This document shows, piece by piece, positions 1 to 9,268 of a stretch of DNA of 64,000 nucleotides. Both the position numbers and the translations under genes were made by a program. The first letter of the stretch is position 1; each line of letters starts with the position of its first letter. The notes below the pieces were generated by a model. It searched no databases, was not told the origin of the DNA, and worked only from the letters and a program-made list of their open reading frames with translations. This DNA comes from CAZHFW01 sp964531675 (GTDB lineage Bacteria > Planctomycetota > Phycisphaerae > Phycisphaerales > UBA1924), in assembly GCA_964531675.1 (NCBI GenBank), contig CAZHFW010000007.1:1-64000 (forward strand), in the 5' to 3' direction.

Positions 1-54
1 GGCGCGCGTGGAGGCGGCGGTGGCGCTCGGGGCGGCGGCGGCGGTCGTCGGTGA
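1..54 (+). CDS. C-terminal end of a Gly/Arg-rich protein, probably DUF3300 (partial)
   Basis: Only the last 17 codons are in the window. They read as a Gly/Arg-rich tail (GARGGGGGARGGGGGRR) and end at TGA 52-54. DUF3300 proteins typically end in such a tail and are often encoded just upstream of a DUF2950 gene, which is what follows here. A second frame is also open through this stretch, but it gives no recognisable protein. The family assignment rests on tail composition and neighbourhood only. Confidence 0.5.
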   Translation, partial: GARGGGGGARGGGGGRR

Positions 55-105
55 GCGGCGTGCGGGGCGTGGACGGGCGATCGCATTCATACTCGGGATG
101 AACAG

Positions 106-1014
106 ATGAACTTCAAGAAGACCATCGGCTCGGCGGCGCTGGCGATCATCGGGATCGTCATGGGGACCGGCATGCTCGGGTGTCAGTCGCAACGCACGTT
201 CGCGACGCCCGACGACGCGGTGAAGGCGCTGGCGACCGCAGCGGACCACAAGGACTCGGGCCAGATGCACGCGATCTTCGGTCCCAGGACCAATGAGCTG
301 CGCTCTGGAGATCCGGACCAGGACGCGCTGGATCTGGCGGCGTTCAAGCGGGCCATCGCCGAGGCGCGGCAGGTGGACAGGCAGAGCGATGACTACGCGG
401 TGGTTCTGATCGGAAATGAAGGCTGGCCTTTCGCGGTGCCGCTGGTGCGCAGCCAGGATGGCTGGCGCTTCGACACCGCCGCGGGCATCGACGAACTCGA
501 GAACCGGCGGATCGGCCGGAACGAGATCTTCACGATTGCGGCGCTGCGCACGCTCGTCGATGCGCAGAACGAGTATCACCGCACGGCACGTGACGGGGCG
601 GTGAGCTACGCGAAGAAGCTCATGAGCACGCCCGGCAAGCAGGACGGTCTGTACTGGGAGTCCGAGGGAGGCGTGGATCCGTCGCCGATCGGCCCGCTCC
701 TGGCGCAGGCGGCCTCGCGCCGAGACGACAAGGGCGAGCGTCTGCCCTACTTCGGTTACAACTACAGGCTCATGACGCGTCAGGGCGCCGGTGCTTCGGG
801 CGGCGCCAAGGACTATGAGCGTGGCGGCCGGCTGACCGAGGGCTGGGCGGTGATCGCGTGGCCCGACGTGTACGACAAGACGGGCGTCATGAGCTTCATC
901 GTGAATCAGGAAGGCGTGATCTACGAGCAGGACCTGGGGCCCGAGACGGAGCAGAAGGCCCAGGCAATCACCGAGTTTGATCCGTCGGCGGGCTGGAGGC
1001 AAAGCGGTCTTTGA
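106..1014 (+). CDS. DUF2950 family lipoprotein
   Basis: This 302-residue protein begins with a lipoprotein signal peptide: a basic start, a hydrophobic run and a lipobox-like MLGC with Cys near residue 26. It is therefore probably anchored in the envelope. The mature part matches the DUF2950 pattern: a central block with DGWRFD and GRNEI, a helix with QNEYH, a segment ending in GLYWE, then PYFGYNYRLMTRQG, and a C-terminal half with WAVIAWP. The biochemical function of DUF2950 is unknown. It starts 51 bp after the probable DUF3300 tail, an arrangement common to these two families, so the two are probably co-transcribed. The family call is solid; no function should be assigned. Confidence 0.85.
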   Translation: MNFKKTIGSAALAIIGIVMGTGMLGCQSQRTFATPDDAVKALATAADHKDSGQMHAIFGPRTNELRSGDPDQDALDLAAFKRAIAEARQVDRQSDDYAVVLIGNEGWPFAVPLVRSQDGWRFDTAAGIDELENRRIGRNEIFTIAALRTLVDAQNEYHRTARDGAVSYAKKLMSTPGKQDGLYWESEGGVDPSPIGPLLAQAASRRDDKGERLPYFGYNYRLMTRQGAGASGGAKDYERGGRLTEGWAVIAWPDVYDKTGVMSFIVNQEGVIYEQDLGPETEQKAQAITEFDPSAGWRQSGL

Positions 1015-1165
1015 GGCTTGTTTTTCCGGCGTTCGGATGGTTCGACGCCGGTGATGGCGTGTCGCGTCGCGGGAAAAGCCGTCGCGGGCGAGCCTAGGTT
1101 TGTATTCGAACGCGCGGGTGTATCCGCGTGGTCCGTTGGATCTGGCAGAGGAAAGGAAAGTCCAT

Positions 1166-1735
1166 ATGAAGCGTGGGATGCTGGTCGTTTCCCTGGTTGC
1201 AGCGATGGCGGGAGCTCCGATGCTGCTGGTCGGCACGGGCTGCTCCACCGCTCCCAAGGCGGATGATCAGGTCGATGTGCTCTCGCGGGCGCGCACGACC
1301 AAGACCTGGTTCCAGTCCCACGTGACGGGCCTTTCGGCGCAGATCGACCGCTCCGCGGGCTACATCGTGTTCCCTGACGTGGCGCAGTGGGGCATCGTCT
1401 TCGGCGGCGGCTCGTACGGTCGCGGCGTGCTCTTCGACAACAAGGGCAACCAGCTCGGCTGGACCGTCATCAACAACGCGTCGGTCGGTCTGCAGGCCGG
1501 CGTGCAGGGCTTCCGCATGCTGATGGTCATCGAGACCCCGGCGGAGCTCGACAACTTCAAGCAGGGCAAGTGGAACGGTTCGGCGGCCGGTATCGCGGTG
1601 CTCGACAGCAACGCGGCGGCGGGCGTGGCTCCCTTCCAGAAGGGCATCGCGGTCTATCAGGGCGCCAACTCGGGCCTGATGGCCGGCGTGAACATCGGTC
1701 TGAACAACATCCGCTTCGAAGCCCTGGGCGGCTGA
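1166..1735 (+). CDS. SYLF/Ysc84-like lipid-binding domain lipoprotein
   Basis: The product has 189 residues from ATG 1166, which follows a purine-rich GAGGAAAGG stretch at suitable distance. An upstream in-frame start would add a non-hydrophobic leader, so I rejected it. The signal peptide ends in a lipobox (VGTGCS). The rest is a SYLF (YSC84) domain: IDRSAGYIVFPDVAQWGIVFGG, a Gly-rich region with GRGV, GLQAGVQGF, and a C-terminal block with GLMAGVNIG. SYLF domains bind phosphoinositides in eukaryotes. In bacteria they are usually secreted or lipid-anchored proteins of unknown role. It lies about 150 bp after the DUF2950 gene and before glgX. Confidence 0.85.
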   Translation: MKRGMLVVSLVAAMAGAPMLLVGTGCSTAPKADDQVDVLSRARTTKTWFQSHVTGLSAQIDRSAGYIVFPDVAQWGIVFGGGSYGRGVLFDNKGNQLGWTVINNASVGLQAGVQGFRMLMVIETPAELDNFKQGKWNGSAAGIAVLDSNAAAGVAPFQKGIAVYQGANSGLMAGVNIGLNNIRFEALGG

Positions 1736-1838
1736 GGCGGAGCCTTGCGGGGGAGACAACTCGACTTGCCCGCCAGCGGATTCGGCCGCTGGCGGGCTCC
1801 GTTCGTTCGGCACGCTGCGTTTGTGCAGGAGGTGTCCG

Positions 1839-3986
1839 ATGGCGGCGATCACTCCCGTTTCCTCGCGGAAGTCTCCAGCGGAGCATCGGACCCACGCGGT
1901 CCATGCGGGGCAACCGGCCCCCCTGGGGGCGACGATGGCTCCGGGCGGCGTGAACTTCAGCGTCTTCTCAAGAGACGCGGAAGCGATCGACCTCCTGCTG
2001 TTTGATCACGCGGACGACGCGACCCCCTCCAAGGTCGTGCCTCTGAGCCCGCTGGTGAACCGGACGTACCACTACTGGCACGTGCAGGTTCCCGGTCTGA
2101 AGGCGGGACAGCTCTACGCGTATCGCGCCAAGGGTCAGTCCGAACCGGGTCGGGGCGTCTTCTTCGATCCGCACAAGGCGTTGCTCGATCCCTACGGCCG
2201 CGGGGTGGTTTCGCCCGCGGCCTTCTCGCGCGCCGCTGCAGCGGGCCCCGGGAACAACGCGGCGTCCGCGATGAAGAGCGTGGTGGTGGATCCCACCACC
2301 TACGACTGGGAAGGCGATGAGCCCCTCCGCCGTCCCGCCTCGCGCACGATCATCTACGAGATGCACGTCCGAGGTTTCACCGCGAACCCGAACTCGGGAG
2401 TCGCGGCCCAGAAGCGCGGCACGTACGCGGGCCTGATCGAGAAGATCCCGTACCTGGTCGACCTTGGCGTCTCCGCGGTCGAACTGCTCCCGGTCTTCCA
2501 GTTCGATCCGCAGGACTGCCCTCCAGGGCCGGGCCGCGTGAACTACTGGGGGTACGCGCCGGTGAGCTTCTTTGCGCCGCATCAGGCGTACGCGTCGCGG
2601 CGTGATCCGCTCGGAGCGGTGGACGAGTTCCGCGACATGGTCAAGGCGCTGCACAAGGCCGGGATCGAGGTCATCCTTGACGTGGTGTACAACCACACCG
2701 CCGAAGGGGGCGCGGGCGGACCGGTGTACAGCTTCCGCGGCCTGGACAATCCGATCTACTACATCCTCGACGAGCATCACCAGCACGCCAACTACAGCGG
2801 CTGCGGGAACACGCTCAACGCGAACAACCCGGTGGTCCGGCGTCTGATCCTCGACAGCCTGCGTTACTGGGTGCGCGAGATGCACGTCGACGGCTTCCGC
2901 TTCGATCTGGCCTCGATCCTGTCGCGCGATAACAAGGGAAGGCCATTGCCCAATCCGCCGGTGCTCTGGGACATCGAGTCCGATCCGACGCTGGCGGGGA
3001 CCAAGCTGATCGCCGAGGCGTGGGACGCGGCGGGGCTCTACCAGGTCGGCTCGTTCGTGGGGGACAGCTGGCGCGAGTGGAATGGAAGGTTCCGCGATGA
3101 CTGCCGTTCATTCTTCCGGGGCGATCCCGGCGCGCTCAAGCGGTTCGCCGATCGGATCATCGGCAGTCCGGAGATGTACAGCCACAAGCGGCGCGAGGCC
3201 GAGCAGAGCGTGAACTTCGTGACCTGCCACGACGGGTTCACGCTCAACGATCTGGTCTCCTACAACGGCAAGCACAACCAGGACAACGGCGAGGAGAACC
3301 GCGACGGGAGCGACGACAATCTGAGCTGGAACTGCGGCGCGGAGGGTCCCACGAGCGACGCGGCGATCGAGAAGCTCCGAGGGCAGCAGGTGCGCAACTT
3401 CCTCGCGGTGACCATGCTCTCGCTTGGCGTGCCCATGATCCTGATGGGTGACGAAGTGCGGCGGACGCAGAACGGCAACAACAACGCCTATGGGCACGAC
3501 GGTCCTCTGTCCTGGTTCGACTGGAGTCTGGTCAAGACGCACGCGGGGCTGCTGCGCTTCGTCTCGCTCCTGAACGAGCGGAGGCTTCTCCGCAGCACCG
3601 AGCACGAGCAGGGCCGCGTGACGCTCGAGGAGCTTCTGCACGGCGCGGCGCTCTCCTGGCACGGGACCAGGCTCGGCCAGCCTGACTGGAGCGAGCACTC
3701 ACGAAGCATCGCGCTGTCGATCGAGCTCAATCGCGAGAAGCTCCTGATGCATTTCATCCTCAATGCGCATCACGAGGATCTGGAGTTCGAGCTTCCCCAG
3801 CCTGAGTCCGGACGCGTCTGGAGGCGCTGGATCGACACCGCCCTGGACTCGCCCGAGGACATCGTGCCCTGGACGCAGGCCAAGGAGTCGCCCGGATTGC
3901 GGTATCTGGTGCGGGCGCACTCGGTCGTGGCGCTGATCGCGCCGCTTGGCGATCTGGTGTATGGCGAGCGGGCGACGCGGGCGTGA
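1839..3986 (+). CDS. glgX: Glycogen debranching enzyme GlgX
   Basis: This 715-residue GH13 enzyme hydrolyses alpha-1,6 branches left on phosphorylase-limited glycogen in the cytoplasm. ATG 1839 is chosen because a perfect AGGAGG lies 6 bases upstream. The N-terminal CBM48 (about residues 20-130) carries the GlgX-type GVNFSVFS motif. The catalytic barrel shows DVVYNHT, the nucleophile motif GFRFDLAS, the acid/base motif AEAWDAAGLY, and VTCHDGFTLNDLVSYNGKHN, which is typical of GlgX/isoamylase. The C-terminal beta domain follows GDEVRRTQNGNNNAY. No other glycogen gene is in the window. The length matches the family. Confidence 0.96.
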   Translation: MAAITPVSSRKSPAEHRTHAVHAGQPAPLGATMAPGGVNFSVFSRDAEAIDLLLFDHADDATPSKVVPLSPLVNRTYHYWHVQVPGLKAGQLYAYRAKGQSEPGRGVFFDPHKALLDPYGRGVVSPAAFSRAAAAGPGNNAASAMKSVVVDPTTYDWEGDEPLRRPASRTIIYEMHVRGFTANPNSGVAAQKRGTYAGLIEKIPYLVDLGVSAVELLPVFQFDPQDCPPGPGRVNYWGYAPVSFFAPHQAYASRRDPLGAVDEFRDMVKALHKAGIEVILDVVYNHTAEGGAGGPVYSFRGLDNPIYYILDEHHQHANYSGCGNTLNANNPVVRRLILDSLRYWVREMHVDGFRFDLASILSRDNKGRPLPNPPVLWDIESDPTLAGTKLIAEAWDAAGLYQVGSFVGDSWREWNGRFRDDCRSFFRGDPGALKRFADRIIGSPEMYSHKRREAEQSVNFVTCHDGFTLNDLVSYNGKHNQDNGEENRDGSDDNLSWNCGAEGPTSDAAIEKLRGQQVRNFLAVTMLSLGVPMILMGDEVRRTQNGNNNAYGHDGPLSWFDWSLVKTHAGLLRFVSLLNERRLLRSTEHEQGRVTLEELLHGAALSWHGTRLGQPDWSEHSRSIALSIELNREKLLMHFILNAHHEDLEFELPQPESGRVWRRWIDTALDSPEDIVPWTQAKESPGLRYLVRAHSVVALIAPLGDLVYGERATRA

Positions 3987-4008
3987 GTCGCGGGCGTGAG
4001 TCGGGGGC

Positions 4009-5703
4009 TTACTCGGCGAGATCGAGCACGCCGTCGATCAGACGGGTAATGCCCAGCGGGTTGTCGTCGCGCAGCTCGGGCGGGAGCATGCTGTCGGGCG
4101 TGTTCTGGTACGACACCGGACGGCACCAGCGTTCGATGGCGAGCGGTCCCACTGCGGTGGAGTTGGGCTGATTGGTCGCGGGGTACGGCCCGCCGTGGAC
4201 GGTGGAGGCGACGACCTCGACGCCGGTGGGGACGCCATTGAACACGATGCGGCCGACGCGTTGCTCGAGCGTCGCCTGGATCTGCACCGCGAGTGCGGCG
4301 TCGTGGCCGACCGCGAAGATCGAGCCTGTCAGGCTTCCCTGGATCATGCCCGCGGCTTCGAGAAGATCATCTTCGCCATTGCAGACGACCAGGATCGTGC
4401 TGGGGCCGAAGCACTCTTCGCGCAGCGCGATGTTCCGTCGGAAGGTCTCGTAGGTGGTGCGGAGCAGGGCGGGGCGCATGCGGATCGGGCGACCGGGCTC
4501 GAGCGGATCGGGGGCGTTTCCGGAGCAGAGCTCAACGCCCGGAATCGCGAGCAGATCGTTGCATCGCCTGCTGTAATTGGAGGCGATGCGCATGCTGAGC
4601 ATGGGTGCGGACTGGGCGCGGCCGAAGGCGTCGGTGAGGGCGCGTTCGAGCGCGATGACGCCGTCGGTGCGGGGGACGAAGATGAGGCCCGGGCAGGTGC
4701 ACATCTGTCCGACGCTGGCGGTCGCGCTGGCGGCCAGACGCTCGGCGAGCTGGTCGGGCTGGCCAGCAAGAGCGCCCGGGAGAATGAAGATCGGATTGAC
4801 GCTCCCCATCTCGGCGAAGACCGGGATGGGATCGGCGACGCCCGCGACGACGCGGCCTGCGCCGAGGGCTGCCAGGGCCATGCCTCCAGCGGGTGATCCG
4901 GTGAAGCCGACGCCGCGGATGCACGGGTGCGTGACGAGCTCGGAGCCGACGGCCTGCTCGCGGGGCCCACCGGCGAGCAGATAGGCGTATGTGCCGGGAT
5001 GAAGGCCGGCCCAGGCGACGGCGCGGGCGACGGCGCGGGCGACCAGTTCCCCTGTGCCCGGGTGGGCGGGGTGGCCCTTCACGATGACGGGGCAGCCCGC
5101 GGCCAGCGCGCTGGCGCTGTCGGTGCCCGCGGCGCTGTAGGCGAGGGGGAAGTTGCCGGCGCCGAAGACCGCGATGGGTCCCAGAGGTCGGAGCATCTTG
5201 CGGAGATCGGGCTTGGGGAGCGGGCGACGGTTGGCGTCGCCATGGTCGATGGTGGCGCGGACCCAGGAGCCCTCGCGGACCAGTGCCGCGAAGGTGCGGA
5301 GCTGGAGCACCGTGCGTTCGCGCTCGGAAACAAGGCGGGCGGGCGGGAGGCCGGTCTCAAACGCGCAGCGGTCGATGAGGTCATCGCCGAGTGCTGCGAT
5401 GTTGGCGGCGGCTTGCTCGAGCATCGCGGCGCGCTGAATGTTGGCGGGCTTGTCGTCCAGCGTGGTGCCGCGACGGACGGTAAAGGCTTCCCATGCGGAC
5501 CGGCAGGCGCGTTCGAGTTCCGCGGAGGTCGCGGCGTGGAAGCCCGGCTCAAGCTCGATGCCGCGGGCGGGGTCGACGGCGCGGAAGATGCTGTCGCCAT
5601 CGCCGATCTCAAAGCCGCCGATGATGGAGCGTCCGGAGACCTGGCCAGGATCGGCCAGGGCGTAGGCGTGACTTGCTCCGGGCAGAGATTCGGGAGACGA
5701 CAT
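4009..5703 (-). CDS. Aldehyde dehydrogenase, 2,5-dioxovalerate (alpha-ketoglutarate semialdehyde) type
   Basis: The protein has 564 residues from the ATG at 5703 (minus strand), which is preceded by AAAGGA at 8 bases. A start 33 bp upstream lacks a ribosome binding site. ALDH superfamily marks are the Rossmann segment VFGAGNFPLAYSAAGTDSA, the general-base region FAEMGSVNPIF and the catalytic cysteine in VGQMCTCPGL. The pattern fits the NADP-dependent KGSADH branch (C5 sugar-acid and hydroxyproline catabolism, oxidising 2,5-dioxopentanoate to 2-oxoglutarate). No other gene of such a pathway is adjacent, so the substrate is inferred from family alone. It converges on glgX with 22 bp between the stops. 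Confidence 0.88.
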   Translation of the reverse strand: MSSPESLPGASHAYALADPGQVSGRSIIGGFEIGDGDSIFRAVDPARGIELEPGFHAATSAELERACRSAWEAFTVRRGTTLDDKPANIQRAAMLEQAAANIAALGDDLIDRCAFETGLPPARLVSERERTVLQLRTFAALVREGSWVRATIDHGDANRRPLPKPDLRKMLRPLGPIAVFGAGNFPLAYSAAGTDSASALAAGCPVIVKGHPAHPGTGELVARAVARAVAWAGLHPGTYAYLLAGGPREQAVGSELVTHPCIRGVGFTGSPAGGMALAALGAGRVVAGVADPIPVFAEMGSVNPIFILPGALAGQPDQLAERLAASATASVGQMCTCPGLIFVPRTDGVIALERALTDAFGRAQSAPMLSMRIASNYSRRCNDLLAIPGVELCSGNAPDPLEPGRPIRMRPALLRTTYETFRRNIALREECFGPSTILVVCNGEDDLLEAAGMIQGSLTGSIFAVGHDAALAVQIQATLEQRVGRIVFNGVPTGVEVVASTVHGGPYPATNQPNSTAVGPLAIERWCRPVSYQNTPDSMLPPELRDDNPLGITRLIDGVLDLAE

Positions 5704-5892
5704 GCGCGGGTCCTTTCGGCACGAGGGCGGGGACATGGTAGTTGCCAGCCCGCAAGGGTGCCCGGCTGACGCGCCGGATGGCGCAGGATCGTGGGTGATC
5801 GCGGCCTGGAGCGGCGTGCGTGCCGCTCCTGTGCGCAGATCTGTGAAGCAATATCACAAAGATGCGCAACGTTGAATCGATACACTTCGGCG

Positions 5893-7458
5893 ATGCTCGC
5901 ACGGGTGCAATCGTATTTGTTGCAGGGCATCGATGCGGTGCCTTGCGAGGTGGAGGTGGACTGCCACGAGGAGGCGTTGCCCGAGGGAACGACGGTGGTG
6001 GGGCTGCCTGATGTGGGCGTGAAGGAATCGCGCGAGCGCGTGCGATCGGCGCTGATCAACACCGGATACGCGTTTCCACGCGGCAAGCAACTGATCAATC
6101 TCGCGCCCGCGGATGTGCGCAAAGAAGGGCCGATGTACGACCTGCCCATCGCGGTGGGTTTGTTGCTGGCGCAGGGGATCGTCCGGATCAATCCGGAGTC
6201 GAATCTTCCCAAGGGCGGATCATCGGTGCAGCCCGCGACGCTTGATCCGAGGCGGTACATCTTCGCGGGCGAACTGGCGCTGGACGGACGGCTGCGCCCG
6301 ATCAAGGGCGTGATCGCCATGGCGGCGCTCTCCAAGGCCAAGGGAATGTCGGGCGTTTTCGTGCCGGCGGCCAACGCAGCGGAGGCCGCGGTGGTCCCTG
6401 GCGTGGAGGTCTTCGGGGTCAGCACGCTCGCGGAGGTGGTGGGACTGCTCACAGGCCGGATCGAGCCGACGCCCGCGCCGGCGCTGGACGTGGAGCAGGC
6501 GTTGCGGACCGCGAGCGCGCCCGTGGACTTTGTGGATGTGCGGGGTCAGGAGGGCGTGAAGCGGGCGCTGACGATCGCAGCGGCGGGACTGCACAATCTG
6601 CTGATGCTGGGCCCCGCGGGGACGGGCAAGACGATGATGGCCAAGGCGTTGCCCGGCGTGCTGCCTCCCTTGTCCGCGGAGGAAGCGATCGAGATCACGC
6701 GGGTGTACAGCGCCGCGGGGCAGTTGCCATCGGGGCAGGGACTGGTCACGACACGTCCGGTGCGCACGCCTCACCACACAGCATCGTCGGCGGCGATCGT
6801 GGGGGGCGGGATGATCCCAAGGCCCGGTGAGATCTCGCTGGCGCATCGGGGCGTGCTCTTCCTGGACGAGCTGCCGGAGTTCCCGCGCGACGTGCTGGAG
6901 ACGCTGCGCCAGCCGATGGAGGATCATGTGGTGACGATCGCGCGGGCCCACGCGAGCGTGCGGTTCCCCGCGAGCTTCATGCTGGTGGCGGCGATGAACC
7001 CCACGCCCAAGGGCGACATCGCGCCGGGGGAGGTGGGGCGTCGGGAGATGGAGCGCTATCTGTCGAGGCTCTCGGGGCCTTTGCTGGATCGCATCGACAT
7101 CCACGTGGAGGCGCCCGCGGTGCCTTGGGCGGAGCTCTCGCGGGCGCCGACAGGCACGAGTTCGGCGCAGATGCGCGATCAGGCCCTGCAGGCGCGCGAG
7201 CGGCAGCTCAAGCGGCAGGGCCAATCGACCCCGAACTCGAGGCTCAGCGGGAAGCAGCTCGATGAGCTGGCGCCGTTCGAAGAGCGGGCGCGGAGCCTGC
7301 TTGGTCAGGCGATGCAGAGCCTGGGGCTCTCGGCGCGGGCGTATGACAAGATTCGGCGCGTCTCACGCTCGATCGCGGATCTGGCGGGGAAGGACGTGAT
7401 CGAGGCGGCCCATGTGAGCGAAGCGATCCAGTACCGGCTTCTGGACCGGAAAGTCTGA
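5893..7458 (+). CDS. comM: YifB/ComM family Mg-chelatase-like AAA+ ATPase
   Basis: The product is a 521-residue AAA+ protein. ComM proteins are helicases that promote branch migration during natural transformation. ATG 5893 gives the canonical N-terminus (MLARVQSYLLQGIDA); an in-frame upstream start would add residues with no homology-like character. Residues 1-170 form the ChlI/Lon-protease-like domain with EVEVD, VVGLPDVGVKESRERVR and INLAPAD. The AAA core has Walker A LGPAGTGKTMM, Walker B LFLDELPEF and a sensor in AAMNP. The C-terminal helical domain has SARAYDKIRRVSRSIADL. It diverges from the aldehyde dehydrogenase over a 189-bp gap. No other competence genes are nearby. Confidence 0.95.
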   Translation: MLARVQSYLLQGIDAVPCEVEVDCHEEALPEGTTVVGLPDVGVKESRERVRSALINTGYAFPRGKQLINLAPADVRKEGPMYDLPIAVGLLLAQGIVRINPESNLPKGGSSVQPATLDPRRYIFAGELALDGRLRPIKGVIAMAALSKAKGMSGVFVPAANAAEAAVVPGVEVFGVSTLAEVVGLLTGRIEPTPAPALDVEQALRTASAPVDFVDVRGQEGVKRALTIAAAGLHNLLMLGPAGTGKTMMAKALPGVLPPLSAEEAIEITRVYSAAGQLPSGQGLVTTRPVRTPHHTASSAAIVGGGMIPRPGEISLAHRGVLFLDELPEFPRDVLETLRQPMEDHVVTIARAHASVRFPASFMLVAAMNPTPKGDIAPGEVGRREMERYLSRLSGPLLDRIDIHVEAPAVPWAELSRAPTGTSSAQMRDQALQARERQLKRQGQSTPNSRLSGKQLDELAPFEERARSLLGQAMQSLGLSARAYDKIRRVSRSIADLAGKDVIEAAHVSEAIQYRLLDRKV

Positions 7459-7484
7459 GCCGGTTGACGGCCCGATGGGATCGG

Positions 7485-9107
7485 TCAATCGCAGCTCTGA
7501 TCGAACGCGTTGAAGAACATGAAGAAGTCGATCAGGTCGAGCTGGGAGTTCTTGTCGAGGTCGGCGCAGGGAAGGTTGAGGTCCCAGCAGTTGAAGAACT
7601 CGAAGAAGTCGCTCAGGTCGACTCCGGGCACGCCGTCGAGATCGGCGGGGCAGCTCACGCTCAGGTTGATCGGGCTGGAGGTCGCGGAGGCGCAGCCGAC
7701 GTTTGAGGATGCGACGGCGGTGTAGGCGCCGGCGTTGCTGGCGCCGACGCCGGTGATGGTGAGGTTGGGGGTGTGGGTGCCCGTAAAGAGCGCGCCGTGC
7801 TCGTCGACGCCATCGTCGAGGGCGACGCCCTCGTGGTACCAGCGGACCGAGACGCTGGCGCCGGGGGAGACGCTGACGCTCAGGGAGACGTTGGAGTCCC
7901 AGACCGCTTCGGTGCTTGAGCTCTGGGAGTTGATGCGTGCGCCGGTGTCGGGCGGGATGAGGAACTTGAGGATGGAGGGGAAGCGCTGGGACCAGTAGAA
8001 CTCGTTGTGGACGTTTCCAGCGGCTTCGACGGACTTCATGTCGAGGTTGTCGGTGAAGCCGACGCCTTCGAGCACCGCCTTCATGTCGCGGAGGGTCTCG
8101 ATGTAGTCGTCGATCCCGTTGCTGTTGGCGTCGGTGGTGGAGCCGGCCTCGATGGTGCCCATGTCCTGGTAGAAGTGGGTGAGGCAGCTCGGACGGCCCG
8201 TGGTCGCGATGAAGTTGTAGAGCGGGGCCTGGGCCCAGTACGAGGGCGAGATCGCAGCAACGCGGCTGAAGGTTTGTCCGTAGGCGAAGCCCGCGTACGC
8301 GGAGAGGACGCCGCCGAGTGAGGAGCCGGCCATGTAGGTGTACTCGGGGCCGGTGCGGGTGCGGTAGCGCTGGTTGACCTCGGGGATGAGGACGTCGCGG
8401 ATGGCGGTGAGCAAGGCGTCAGCGCCGCCGCCGCAGGAGAGGTTGGTGGTGGAGTAGGGGGTGTAGTCGAAGCAGCGGGTGGAGCCGTTGTTCTCGATGC
8501 CGACGACGATGATGGGCGGGATCTGGCCCGAGGCGATGAGCGACTCGCAAGTCTCGTCGACCTTCCACTCCCCCGCGAAGCTGGTCGCGGGGTCGAAGAG
8601 GTTCTGGCCGTCGTGCATGTAGAGGACCGGGTAGCGGTTGTTCGACGTGAAGTAGTCGGGCGGGAGGTAGACCCAGCACTTGCGTCCGTTCATGAAGGGC
8701 GCGAAGGTGAAGGACTCGACGTGGCCCGCGATGGCGGCGTTGCGATCGGCCCAGTTGGCGACGCTGAGGTTGAGCGTCGCGGTGTTCTGGGGCGTGTAGA
8801 CGCGGTTGGCGATCTCTTCGCCATTGGCGCCCTTCTCGACGCTGGCCCAGGACCCGCGGGTGAACTTGTACTGGATCTGGGTTCCGGCGGGCAGGTTGAG
8901 CGTGATCTGGTGGGTGCCATCGGACTGCTTCGCCAGCGCGTAGGCGGGGTCGCCGGGGAGCCAGCCCTGGAAGTTCCCGGCGATGTAGATCGTGTCGGCC
9001 GAAGGCGTGGAGGTGGGGACCTGAACGCGGAAGGTGATGTTGACGGCGCGCGCCTGGAGCGCAAGCAACACCGCCAGCAGGGCGATGAATGGAGTCTTCC
9101 GGTTCAT
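7485..9107 (-). CDS. Secreted esterase with starch-binding-like, Ig-like and dockerin-like domains
   Basis: The protein has 540 residues. A signal peptide (1-21, LLALQARA) precedes a CBM20/48-like beta domain (about 22-118, TIYIAGNFQGW). An alpha/beta-hydrolase of the esterase D/Fes type follows (about 125-385), with YPVLYMHDGQNLFD and the nucleophile elbow AGSSLGG. An Ig-like module (about 390-480) and a C-terminal dockerin-like tail (485-540) complete it. The tail has paired Asp-rich loops (DLDGVPGVDLSDFFEFFNCWD and DLDKNSQLDLIDFFMFFNAFD) and Cys residues, the type seen at the end of many Phycisphaerales secreted proteins, where it is thought to be an anchoring or sorting signal. The substrate is unknown; a carbohydrate ester is plausible given the N-terminal module. 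Confidence 0.85.
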   Translation of the reverse strand: MNRKTPFIALLAVLLALQARAVNITFRVQVPTSTPSADTIYIAGNFQGWLPGDPAYALAKQSDGTHQITLNLPAGTQIQYKFTRGSWASVEKGANGEEIANRVYTPQNTATLNLSVANWADRNAAIAGHVESFTFAPFMNGRKCWVYLPPDYFTSNNRYPVLYMHDGQNLFDPATSFAGEWKVDETCESLIASGQIPPIIVVGIENNGSTRCFDYTPYSTTNLSCGGGADALLTAIRDVLIPEVNQRYRTRTGPEYTYMAGSSLGGVLSAYAGFAYGQTFSRVAAISPSYWAQAPLYNFIATTGRPSCLTHFYQDMGTIEAGSTTDANSNGIDDYIETLRDMKAVLEGVGFTDNLDMKSVEAAGNVHNEFYWSQRFPSILKFLIPPDTGARINSQSSSTEAVWDSNVSLSVSVSPGASVSVRWYHEGVALDDGVDEHGALFTGTHTPNLTITGVGASNAGAYTAVASSNVGCASATSSPINLSVSCPADLDGVPGVDLSDFFEFFNCWDLNLPCADLDKNSQLDLIDFFMFFNAFDQSCD

Positions 9108-9268
9108 GGTGATTCTCTATTCTATGTTGAGGGTCCGTTCGGTTCGAGGGAAATCGCATCCGGGGCTCAGAACGCCGCGGTTCTGGCGCGGTCGCTCCGG
9201 ATGTGGGGATGCGGCAACCTGGGCGACCCCCGGGGTGGAGCGGGCCGGGAATCCCTACCATCGGCCCT

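Noticed and set aside
2..109. An open frame ending TGA 107-109 that overlaps the DUF2950 ATG (ATGA).
   Set aside because: The other frame gives a Gly/Arg-rich tail typical of DUF3300, the usual upstream neighbour of DUF2950. The overlapping frame encodes an Arg/Ala run typical of GC-rich shadow frames.
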